DNA from: Chara braunii
Lineage: Eukaryota > Streptophyta > Charophyceae > Charales > Characeae
DNA length: 20,888 nt
Direction of reading: 5' to 3'
Assembly: GCA_003427395.1 (NCBI GenBank)
Contig: BFEA01000133.1
Location: forward strand, 2,132,390-2,153,277
Position numbers and translations under genes: made by a program. Shown here piece by piece: positions 9,299-16,929 of the stretch; within the stretch, counting starts at the first letter, position 1; each line of letters begins with the position of its first letter. Below the pieces are notes generated by a model. That model saw only the letters and a program-made list of their open reading frames with translations. It was not told the origin of the DNA and searched no databases.

Positions 9299-9331
9299 TA
9301 CTAACGTGTCGGCCGTCTTGCTGTGTTGCAG
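9299..9331 (+). other. Intron 3' end: branch point and acceptor site
   Basis: TACTAAC, the optimal branch-point sequence, lies at 9299-9305. After a pyrimidine-leaning stretch comes TTGCTGTGTTGCAG ending at 9331, so branch A and acceptor are separated by a normal distance (about 27 nt). The matching donor is not identified. Confidence 0.5.
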
Positions 9332-9348
9332 GTCGCCGGCGTGTGGCT

Positions 9349-9657
9349 ATGGCGCCCAGGTACGTGCGCTGCTGCAGGTATGGCCTCCGCCCCTCTCCCT
9401 ACCTATGCCTCTACTCCCTAACGCAGCGCGGTATCGCGATGTTCCTGCAGCGTGTCGCTCACGCAGTGAGCTACTTCGACTGTGTTGCCCAGGAGCTGGC
9501 CCAGCTATACGTAGTGCTGGACCTGGGTGCTGTGCCCACGACTTGCTCCTGGGGCAGGCCTAGAAACGGCCTGCCTGGGTCCCTACCGGACGTCCAGGCC
9601 CTCCCTGCTGATGCAGGAGGGAGTGTCCGCTACCGGACAAACCCGAAGCTGGCCTGA
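9349..9657 (+). CDS. Possible last exon encoding a small Cys/Leu-rich protein, unidentified
   Basis: A GC-rich 102-codon frame opens directly after a branch-point/acceptor pair. Its first ATG, in the context GGCTATGG, is at 9349, and it ends in TGA at 9655-9657. AATAAATAAA words follow 90 nt later, so the order acceptor, ORF and poly-A signal is consistent with a terminal exon. The product (MAPRYVRCC...) has several Cys and a hydrophobic middle (about residues 30-62) but no domain I recognise. Donor-like CAG/GTACGT at 9356-9363 and CAG/GTATGG at 9375-9382 fall inside the frame, so an alternative is that the frame is intronic or a non-coding RNA. The last third overlaps a series of hairpins, which lowers my trust in the coding call. 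Confidence 0.3.
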   Translation: MAPRYVRCCRYGLRPSPYLCLYSLTQRGIAMFLQRVAHAVSYFDCVAQELAQLYVVLDLGAVPTTCSWGRPRNGLPGSLPDVQALPADAGGSVRYRTNPKLA

Positions 9658-9715
9658 AATGGCCTGATCGCGAACGGAGAAGGCCCAATCTGTTCGGACA
9701 AACTGCAAGTCCGAA
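9553..9715. repeat. Hairpin train A
   Basis: Consecutive short inverted repeats with mostly unrelated stems: GGCAGGCC/GGCCTGCC (9553-9575, perfect 8 bp), a CCTGG-GTCC/GGAC-CCAGG type dyad to about 9598, a CCTCC-CTGC/GCAG-GAGG dyad to about 9620, TGTCCG/CGGACA (9624-9639, perfect 6 bp, 4-base loop), GGCC/GGCC near 9655, and TTCGGAC/GTCCGAA (9693-9715, perfect 7 bp). Confidence 0.75.
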
Positions 9716-9747
9716 ACGACATCTGCAACAGACAAACATAGAACAGC

Positions 9748-9778
9748 AAATAAATAAACAACTACATAAATAAATAAA
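9748..9778 (+). terminator. AATAAA-type poly-A signal cluster
   Basis: Repeated AATAAATAAA and ATAAATAAATAAATG words directly follow the possible exon that ends at 9657. They may be a poly-A signal or the (TAAA)n tail of a retroposon. Confidence 0.35.
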
Positions 9779-9800
9779 TGCTGCTTCAATTCGATCCCTG

Positions 9801-9886
9801 CGGCCCCAAAGGCTGGTCGTGGGCCTCCAGGGCGAGTGCCTAAGTGGCGTGCAGCCTGGAGGCCCCCAGCAACCGTCGGGGCCCCG
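9801..9886. repeat. Long GC-rich hairpin
   Basis: A perfect 11-bp inner stem (GGGCCTCCAGG 9821-9831 with CCTGGAGGCCC 9855-9865) sits inside a weaker outer stem (CGGCCCC 9801-9807 with GGGGCC words at 9878-9885). The loop is 23 nt. Confidence 0.8.
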
Positions 9887-9889
9887 GAA

Positions 9890-10349
9890 CGGGGCCTGTG
9901 TGCATGCTCAGATTGTAACACTGTGTGTGGGTTGTGTGTTGAGTATGGTCTGATGATCTCTAGGTCTGTCTCGTGTACTCGTCACGGGGAGGGGAAGAAG
10001 GGATAGATGGGGGGTGGATGATAAATAGATAGGGGGAGGTAGGGATGGGTAGATAGGACTCTGTGTAGGGATTGTGGGCCTGCCTGTGTGCGCCGCTTCG
10101 TTCATATGGGCTGCTCTGTGAGTGTATCTGGGTGAGTATGGGTACCATGGTTGTTTCCCGGCCTCATGATCCACCCACGAGAGTCCATTCCCACATTGTA
10201 CGATCCTAGGTCCTGGGTAGACCCCGCTCTCTACACCCCTTTGAGTAGTGGTAGCGGTTGGGTGTTAGGCATATACGATTCCCACTGGTGGGCTTCAGGT
10301 TGATCTCACGATGCCTGTGGGCTGGTGTTACATGCTGCGCCTGCACACG
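9890..10349. other. Intergenic, no supported gene
   Basis: G- and T-rich plus strand with GGGGAGG and GATAGATAGG words. The minus-strand frames (Pro/Tyr/Ser-rich) follow from composition. GGCCTGTGTGCATG at about 9893 recurs at about 13833. Confidence 0.4.
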
Positions 10350-10601
10350 AGGGCCATTTTCCAGGCCCTGCGTCCCTCAGGCTGAAAGCCTGAAAACCAG
10401 GGCCTACAGGCCCCGTGTTTGTTCAGCTCAAAAGCCTGGAAAACAGGGGCCTACAGACCCTGTGTCGTTTCAGACTAAAAATGGCAGTAGCCTTTTTAGC
10501 CTGAAACGAAGGGCCATTTTCGGTCTTTCATCAGACCGACCTGCCCTGAAACTCAGGCACCAAACCAGGGTTTTAGGAACAGGCTATTTTTGGCCTGTTC
10601 C
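10350..10601. repeat. Hairpin train B
   Basis: At least six neighbouring inverted repeats: AGGGCC/GGCCCT near 10350-10370, CAGGC/GCCTG around 10379, GGGCCT/AGGCCC around 10405, a 41-nt hairpin 10467-10507 with 18-19-nt arms (GTTTCAGACTAAAAATGGC pairing with one substitution and one bulge), CGGTCT/AGACCG 10521-10538 (perfect), CCTGA/TCAGG near 10545, and GGAACAGGC/GCCTGTTCC 10576-10601 (perfect 9 bp). A 46-bp direct repeat (GCCTG(A/G)AAA..., 10388 and 10434) and a repeated GGGCCATTTTC are superimposed. Confidence 0.8.
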
Positions 10602-10609
10602 CACGACAG

Positions 10610-10900
10610 CTGCAGCGCCAGACCCTGGCCCAGTTTGGCATTGGCAAGAGCAGCCTCCTGGACTGGCCGCCCTGCAGCTGCAGGCAGTCAGAGGCAGTCA
10701 GGAGGCAGGCCGAGGTAGTACATAGGGACTTCCCATGCACTTCACGGGCAGGCAGGAGGCAGTCAGTAGTCTTCAGGATTCGGCAGCAGCGCTCTGGAGG
10801 AGCACTGCAGGAGTAGTGTAGCGTTAGCAGTAGTCTTCAGCCCTGCGCGCTAGTAGCGTTAGCTGTAGTCTTCAGCGCTGGGCGCCATAGCTAGAGTAGT
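10610..10900. repeat. Short tandem words (GGCAGTCAG, GTAGTCTTCAG)
   Basis: GGCAGTCAG-type units cluster at 10680-10765. GTAGTCTTCAG occurs three times, and TAGCGTTAGC occurs at 10819 and 10854 (35 bp apart). The pattern resembles slippage-grown leader or LTR sequence. No gene. Confidence 0.7.
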
Positions 10901-11691
10901 ACTAGAGAGAGAGAGATTGGGCGGAGGCCAGGGATACTCACCTGCAGCGTCGTTGCTCCAGCTTCGTCTTCGAGGTACCTGCAGCACAGCGCCATCTTCA
11001 CAGCTTAGTACCTGGCATGCGAAAGAGAGAGAGAGTTCTTCTTCTTCCTCTTCTCAGTCCACCATCTCCCTCTCACCCTCTCACTATCTGGCTTCACTGC
11101 ATCAGCAGACTACGAGGGAAAGAGAGAGCTTGGTGACATTGGATCCAGACTCGACATTTGGGCTTCAGACATTTTGACAAGGGATTATTTGGGACTTGTG
11201 ACAAAGACTTGGTGTTGACGACATTCCCATCTCTCCCCCTCCTCTTCGTCTGTTCCCATCCTCTTCGTCTGTGCATGATCAGGGCCTGGCACCTTCTTCC
11301 TGTATACAGCGCCAGGTCTCTTCACACCTTGTGATGATAATGACATATGTTTAGTCCGTGTGCAACAGTGAGTAGGCTAATCATTGATATTCTAGCATTC
11401 TGCTATGCTATCCTGCACTACGTGACAGAGGTCTGTCCCGGTCAGGTCAGGACTTGTATCTAAGTCTTCCACTGCGCTATAAAGCACCTTTTGTATGTAT
11501 CGGAATGCACATTGCTTGTTGAGATTCCATTTGCTCTGCATTGTCCATTCAGTCCTTTTTATCACATTGCGGATCCTCGGTTATTATATACATTGCCCAA
11601 CTGGGCATGTAACAGCTGGGCTTCATCTGGGTTGTTGTCTGTCTGAGTTCGCACTGAGGGGCCGAGTGAGTCTGGGGAGGGCTTCTAGGTA
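10901..11691. other. Intergenic or LTR-like, no supported gene
   Basis: Contains (GA)n at 10903-10915 and 11023-11034, CTT/TCC-rich DNA at 11038-11090, and a TATA-like GCTATAAAGC near 11475. The ORFs are short and unassigned. A promoter of a retroelement is possible but unproven. Confidence 0.4.
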
Positions 11692-11966
11692 GGGTGTCAT
11701 CTTAGGCAGGGGAGGGAGGGTTGTCACATTGATGTGACACAGGGGGGAATGACCGTGGATGTCCATGACCCCTCCTGTATCAGGTCGTCCTCGAGATTCG
11801 GGGTGTCCCTATGGTAGCGCCCGGAGGGAAGTGTCTACGACCCCTCGGAAGGCGCGGGTTGGTGTAGGTCTAGGACTCTAGGTCTAGATAGAGAGATATG
11901 GGTCGCACCGCTGTAGGACTCGACTCGCGATAAAGATTAGGATATAACAGGTCATAAATGACACCC
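11692..11966. mobile_element. Candidate small element: GGGTGTCAT termini, or polypurine tract plus LTR start
   Basis: GGGTGTCAT (11692-11700) is matched by inverted ATGACACCC (11958-11966), with TAA extending both arms after a one-base gap. Just inside, a purine run (GGGGAGGGAGGG, about 11710-11720) is followed at once by the palindrome TGTCACAT-TG-ATGTGACA (11722-11739). A purine tract directly before a TG... terminus is how a 3' LTR begins, so the region is either a short TIR element or an LTR end. No target duplication is seen. Confidence 0.35.
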
Positions 11967-12110
11967 CCTGGAGGAAGACTGTCCTTATGGTTGCCACAAG
12001 CCATCCGATCCCCTCACTGGTTGAGTATGGCGACAGACACCTCCCGAGGCCTAGCATCCACCCTCTAAGACGACATGTACCTTCAAAACAAAACAAAAAA
12101 AAAACTGGGG

Positions 12111-12327
12111 CCAAAATTTGATGAAATTTTGGGTACAGCGTTCTGAAAACGCTCTACCTCCCTCGATGTATCTGTACTCAGAACTCCAGATACGTCCAGG
12201 GGGTACGGCGTTTTCAGAACGCCATACCCCGTGGACGTATCTGGACTTCGGCTGAGTCGAGATTCATCGACGGGGTAGGATGTTTTCAGAACGCCGTACC
12301 CAAAATAAAAATTTCATCAAATTTTGG
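12111..12327. mobile_element. 217-bp foldback (MITE-like) element with nested palindromes
   Basis: The left arm 12111-12212 and right arm 12218-12327 pair over almost their whole length around a 5-base loop (TTCAG). The ends are CCAAAATTTGATGAAATTTT and its complement; the right arm carries a few extra bases. Within it CCAGATACGTCCA pairs with TGGACGTATCTGG, and GGGGTACGGCGTT with AACGCCATACCCC. The module GCGTT-CTGAA-AACGC or its reverse occurs three times. No ORF and no clear target duplication. Confidence 0.85.
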
Positions 12328-13379
12328 TTTTGACGAAATCGCTTTTCTATGGGGACGAGTTCATGGAGATCGTTTACCAGGAAGAAATGGTGGGCAGGGT
12401 GTATTCTAACGGGCCATATGACACACATCCAAACAGGTTACCCACTCTTCATTACATTTGGATCATTGGGGAATGACAGAAAGGGAAAGAAAATCATTTG
12501 GCAATCACCACCTTGACACTTTTTGGGCATGCGCTGCATGATGAAAAAACTGCCGGGTTCCAGAAGCCGTGGACATGCGACTCTTAGATATTGTTTTAGC
12601 CTCCCTTCGAACAAGACTTCCACTAATTCAAAAGCTGTTCTACTCAGACTGCTGGCTATGCCACCCTCGCAGATAGTCCTAGATATGGATCAGGAGGAGA
12701 CCCAATCCACGGAAGGCAGCAGGCGTGTAAATTACCCAATCCTGACATAGGAAGGTAGTGACAATAAATAACAATACTGGGCTCTTTCGAGTCCGGTAAT
12801 TGGAATGAGAACAGTTATAAATTCCTTAAGAGATATAACAAAAAAAAAGGAGATGGGTTGAGACAATAGAACAAACAAGTGAAAGATGCTTAGGCCCCAT
12901 CATGATGTCCCAGAAGCAGAGGTTTCACCCTTCGGCCAATCACGGCTCAAGGCTGGGTCGACCAAAAGATAGGTTGACCCAAAGACAGAGGCATTTCTGT
13001 AGAGCTCAGTGCTTTTAGGATAGCGCTCTTTTACCGTTGTCCTACTCTTGGAGCCCGACAAACGGATCTCCTGTGAATGGACACTAGGTCTGTTGTGTTA
13101 CATGACGGTATGCCTGCTTCCCTCAGAAAAAGGTGGTGGGTAGACATAGTACCTCCAGGATAGCTTCCTATACAATAGTAGAGACACAGCTTTTGACAGT
13201 TTCCAGTCGGCCTGCTTGGCTTGGCTAGTTGACCTGAGGCTTGCAGGGAAAGCGGTACTTCATCAGCGACAGCGTTTACTACCATCACTCCCGTCATGTT
13301 CCCCAATAGGACTCCTGGGTCGTGGAATGCTTAACTGAGAAAGTAACCTAGACAGGGTGTGTCAGATCCCGCACGAGTC
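12328..13379. other. Intergenic, no supported gene
   Basis: Frames of 60-90 codons on both strands have no recognisable motif. GGTCGACCAAAAGATAGG and GGTTGACCCAAAGACAG (12957 and 12973) form a small direct repeat. Confidence 0.45.
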
Positions 13380-13810
13380 CTCCAGGCCCAGGGCATTGGA
13401 CCAGTTTCGGGACCTGGCCACACAGACTAGATGTTGCACGGCTCCCAGGGCTGCCGCCACCCTTTTGGCCTCGTTGAGTCGTTGAGGCCCAGGTAGTCAG
13501 TATTGAGTGTGGGATTGAATTTTGGTTTGTTAAACTTCGTTTACTTACTACTTTCTGAGATTTATTCTAGATTTCAGAGTATTTTTGTCTATTTTAGGTT
13601 TTGTCCACTCTGGGATGTGTCGTTTCGATCTCTGCCCTGTCTCGGCCAGTTTCAGGGCCGGCAGCCGATTCTCAGGCCTGGCACACTTTCGTTTGCGCTG
13701 ACGGTTTTGTTTTAAGGTACAGCCCTTCATCTGCTTCCGGAACATTCCTGCTGAGGCTGCAGGGAGCCTGGACATCCAGTAGGGACCCAGGCTGGCCACG
13801 TTTTGGCCAG
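13380..13810. repeat. GGCC-rich hairpin-bearing stretch
   Basis: Inverted repeats include GGCCTC/GAGGCC (13467-13489, perfect 6 bp), CGGCC/GGCCG (13643-13660) and CTGGCCA/TGGCCAG (13792-13810, perfect 7 bp, 5-base loop). CCAGTTTC(A/G)GG occurs at about 13400 and 13646. The part at 13500-13600 is T-rich, with acceptor-like TTCTAGATTTCAG and TCTATTTTAG, so an intron could end near 13600. The following 80-codon frame is unassigned. Confidence 0.5.
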
Positions 13811-14093
13811 GATTGTGGACCAGCCACCCACGGCCTGTGTGCATGACAGTTAATCTACATCGCAATCACGGCCCTGGATCCAGGCCGCCTCCACTTCCAG
13901 TAGGCCCGATGCCATTTAGCTGCGCCGGCCTTCAGTACGTGCATGCAGTTGTTATGTGCCTGATTGAAATGAGATACAGCATGGCATTCACACGTTCCCA
14001 TACACATGCACAATGACAAGAGACCTTGGAGAGAACAATCCACACGACACCGGATGATGAGACTACACAGCGGAAGCACATTTATACCAAAAA

Positions 14094-14117
14094 TAGAATT
14101 GAACAGATTCAATTCTA
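14094..14117. repeat. Perfect 10-bp AT-rich hairpin
   Basis: TAGAATTGAA (14094-14103) and TTCAATTCTA (14108-14117) form a perfect stem with loop CAGA. It is isolated in otherwise unassigned sequence. Confidence 0.85.
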
Positions 14118-14870
14118 ATTAGAAACCTATGTCCGCCCAGTCTATCAACACACTGCTTCCAAGAATCCCAACCACGTTATCAACACCAGGGAACCCCAAC
14201 TAGTTACATAGTTTCATCGAATCTGGGAGTCTTCTTCTTCCTCCCTCATCGCCAAGCTCTGGCTATGGTGCAGCAGGCCTGCGCCCAACCTATTCAGCCT
14301 GCACACAGCCCTCTCAAGTTCAACATGTCACTCTGGCACCCCACATGAAGTCCACTGCACATGAAGATGTCTACTCAGCAGAGGAGTGTGGCTCCCAATG
14401 ATGAAGAAGAAGATCACCGACACAAGAGGAGGCTGCCACTGAAGATGACCTTCAGAAGAAGCTGCTTCCATAGCAGCTGTGCCAATCCCAACACTGCACA
14501 GTAGGAGGGCCCACATACAGCGGTCTAGGCTATGGCCCTGCACTGCCCAATACCAAGCAGCCCGGCCTCAGCTATGGCCACTGTCTAGCAACGGAGAATA
14601 GTGCAGTACTCGCACTGCAGCGTTACCGCGCGACCTTGACACTTACTACGCAAAAAGAATCACGAAAGAACCCGCAGAACGTCGCCTGCCTGGCATTTTT
14701 TCAACATTAACTACTACCTACAAGGCTACAAGGACCCGACCGACTGCTACCTACTGGCTGACTGAATCTAGACAGAAAACTGGAAATAGCACAGACAGAC
14801 CAAAACAGCTAGACCTACGGACTAGACAACCAGCAGACTGAAATCCAGGTACGCCGGGAATTAGCAAAGA
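14118..14870. other. Unassigned; possibly part of the LTR of the minus-strand gypsy element
   Basis: Mixed sequence with repeated GAAGA words (14350-14470) and CTATGGCC / GCTATGGC words (14528-14580). It lies downstream of the minus-strand gypsy integrase, where its 3' LTR is expected. No boundary with a matching second LTR is present in the window. Confidence 0.3.
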
Positions 14871-15020
14871 TTTAGAAAAGTCCCTCTAACCGCATGCCCA
14901 GGGATCAAACTGCGGAGGACTCAAAACTACAAAAAGTGGCAAAATGTTAGAGAAGTCCCTCTAGGCGTAGGTCCAGCGATCAAGCCCCATAGGCCTTAAA
15001 ACTACGAAAAGTTAAAACAA
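14871..15020. repeat. 75-bp tandem duplication, candidate LTR U3 repeats
   Basis: Two diverged copies (14871-14945 and 14946-15020) share TTAGA(A/G)AAGTCCCTCTA, ...GATCAA... and AAAACTAC(A/G)AAAAGT. Tandem repeats of this size are common in the U3 of LTR retrotransposons, and the location fits. Confidence 0.7.
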
Positions 15021-15034
15021 GCCTAACTACTTAA

Positions 15035-15091
15035 GTGTTACACCTGCTGGAACCTGCAATTCATTGCATTTCCATCCCCCCCTCTCCCCCC
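15035..15091 (-). mobile_element. Candidate polypurine tract and 3' LTR start of the gypsy element
   Basis: On the minus strand a purine run (GGGGGGAGAGGGGGG, 15076-15091) lies 20 nt beyond the last chromodomain-region codon shown. It is followed by TGG at 15073, and 33 nt further by TGTAACAC (15035-15042). Either TG could be the LTR start. The order integrase, chromodomain, purine tract and LTR is the family norm. Confidence 0.4.
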
Positions 15092-15110
15092 ATGGAGCGA
15101 GGACCCCGAG

Positions 15111-15434
15111 CTAGGAGGGTCCACGAGGAGAAAGACGGAGCAGTTGGCCTTTTTGAATGTGAGGTTGGAAACAAAACTTCACCAGATAATCAGGGCCTGT
15201 GCCCCACTGATCTTCTATGCTCTCGACTTCATATCCCTTTCCAGGAATAGGAGGTCCAAACTGCAGTGGCTTGTGAGGAAATGCATCAGCCAGATTGAAA
15301 GGTGGCAGTTTTGAGGCATGGAAGACTAGATAGGTCTTGATGTAAAGGGTTACAACAAGTACATAGGAAGATCCAAATGGATCTCCGACCACAATATCGA
15401 GCACCTGCGATGGGCCATAGTAAACAGGCAACAC
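15111..15434 (-). pseudogene. Ty3/gypsy integrase C-terminus and chromodomain (degraded)
   Basis: A 107-residue frame carries the end of a chromovirus integrase. YYGPSQVLDIV at residues 5-15 corresponds to the GPY/F module, with Ser where Tyr or Phe is usual. VFHASKLPPF at 37-46 is the conserved VFHVS-x-L segment. YEVESI...DYLVKF at 68-87 matches the start of a chromodomain, which in the family directs integration to modified histones. The rest of the chromodomain drifts into unrelated sequence (HIQKGQLL), so the domain is truncated or shifted. It continues the same minus-strand element as the integrase core upstream. Confidence 0.7.
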
Positions 15435-15449
15435 CTTCCTCGAGGTATC

Positions 15450-15782
15450 ATGTCAGTTGGTTCAAACCTCTTCACTCAAACCCAATGACTTGGCCGTATA
15501 GTAGAGGGAGAGTGATGCTTGTTAGCCTGTTCGATCATCCTCTTCTAGGCCTTGAACATGTTAGTTCTAGCTTTCTCTAGGGTCTTTCTCACAACTCTTG
15601 CTGAATTCTGCAGTCCCAGATGTCAGTTTAGGTTTAGACTTGTCAATCAGATCATCCAAGGGTGTCTGGGTCTCTGGCGTGTAAAGCCTGTACTGCTGTG
15701 AACATAAAGTATTATACATCAGTTGTGCCCTCCACATATGTTTGTCCAGTCCTGCCAATCAGGTGTTATCACAAGATGCAGC
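15450..15782 (-). repeat. 333-bp tandem duplication inside the integrase, copy 1
   Basis: It aligns with 15783-16113 at a constant 333-bp offset for most of its length. Shared words include CATCCTCTTCTAGGCCTTGA, TTGCTGAATTCTGCAGTCCC and CCTGCCAATCAGGTGTTATC. On the minus strand it covers the linker between the integrase core and the GPY/F module. A 63-codon frame at 15567-15758 keeps a peptide containing LDDLIDKSKPKL and TAEFSKS. Because 333 is a multiple of three, the duplication alone would not break the frame. Confidence 0.85.
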
Positions 15783-16113
15783 ATGTCAATTAGTTCAGAC
15801 CTCTTCACCCAAACCTAGTGACCTGACCCTATAGTAGAGGGCAAGTGATGCTTATTAGCCTATTCGATCATCCTCTTCTAGGCCTTGAACATGCTAGTTC
15901 TACCTTTCTCTAGGTCTTTCTCATAACTCTTGCTGAATTCTGCAGTCCCGGGAGTTAGTTTAGGATTAGACTTGTCAATCAGATCATACAGAGGTTGTTT
16001 GGGGTCTCTGACGTGTAAAGCTTGTGTTGTGAACATAAGTATTATACACCAGTTTTTCCCTCGACAAATGATTGTCTCAGTCCTGCCAATCAGGTGTTAT
16101 CATAGGACGCAAC
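15783..16113 (-). repeat. 333-bp tandem duplication inside the integrase, copy 2
   Basis: This copy joins directly to the integrase core at its upstream (minus-strand) side and keeps the peptide words YDLIDKSNPKLTPGTAEFSK. It differs from copy 1 by scattered substitutions and small indels, so the duplication is not recent. Its reading frame is interrupted by stops, including TGA in place of an expected Trp codon and TAG in place of a Gln-type codon. Confidence 0.85.
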
Positions 16114-16145
16114 AAATGAAAAAGAACTTGGTTTATCCCTTCAGC

Positions 16146-16730
16146 CTATCCATTGGAATCAGGATGTCTCCTAGAGGTCATGTCCAGATTGAGTCTGGAA
16201 TAAAGGTAGTCTTTGCAGAAAGACTGCTGGTAATCGCTGCAGAATCTCGGATCGTTGTCACTAACAATGGAGGAGGGGCACCCCTGGACATTCACCCACC
16301 TCTCACAGAAAAACTCTCTAACCAGAGGTACTCTGGCCTCAACAGGTAAGGGGATAAACTCAACATACCTAGAGAATCTATCAATACAGACCATTACCTG
16401 TCTTATCCTACAAGGCGTGGTCTCGCCCAAATCTGTGAAGTGAATGGACACAGAGTCCCCTGGACCATCAAGGATAGGTAGGGGCTTGAGCAGTCCCATA
16501 GGAGGCTGCCTGTGGGCGTTGTTCTTTTGACACAACTCACGGCTTTCAAAGTAGGGCATGATATCTTCCTTCATTTTAGACCAGTAGAAACGTTGGGTCA
16601 GGGCACCATATATCTTTAAGAACCCTAACTGGCCACGAGCATCACGACTCTCTGAAATCAGATGAGTAATGATCTTGCTATCATTAGGGATGCACAAACA
16701 CTCTTCCCCCTCGCTGATTGTGTACAACAA
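16146..16730 (-). pseudogene. Ty3/gypsy integrase: H2C2 finger and catalytic core, inactivated
   Basis: A 194-residue frame. Residues 23-70 match the H2C2 zinc finger (ARGQLGFLKIYGAL...YW), but the two His positions read Arg29 and Gln34 and the first Cys reads Arg64. Only Cys67 is left. The rve core follows (residues 92-194): the first catalytic Asp is His97 (SIHFTDL), CIDRFSRYVEF at 115-125 is intact, and the second Asp is kept (IVSDNDPRF, D158). The frame ends at TAG within the conserved HPDSNG-x-AE segment that would hold the catalytic Glu region. In life the enzyme inserts element cDNA into chromosomes. This copy cannot have worked in its present state. Upstream the RNase H linker is split from it by a frameshift and stop near 16730. 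Confidence 0.92.
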
Positions 16731-16734
16731 GCGG

Positions 16735-16929
16735 TTACAAGCCTGAAGTCAAGGCATAGCCTGGCTCAAAATTGGCGTCAGTTTGTAGAATCCTAAGGAT
16801 AGGGCCAAAGACCGGGTCTCGAGGCAATGCATCTGCAATGACCTGCCTAGTGGAGTAACTATTAACAATGGCAGCAAATGAATCAGGTCTATGCGACAAA
16901 CACTGACAATGCATCAGCAACCCTGTCAC
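16735..16929 (-). pseudogene. Gypsy RNase H to integrase linker, frameshifted
   Basis: The frame contains RPDSFAAIVNSYSTRQVIAD and FGPILRILQTD...FEPGYALTSGL, a segment typical of the stretch between RNase H and integrase in chromoviruses. Its first dozen residues are out of the original frame: the adjacent frame reads VADALS, the usual end of RNase H, so a frameshift lies near 16905. It ends at a TAA and the integrase resumes in another frame. Confidence 0.75.

Noticed and set aside
16255-16443. Plus-strand frames opposite the integrase
   Set aside because: They are antisense shadows of the gypsy integrase core.
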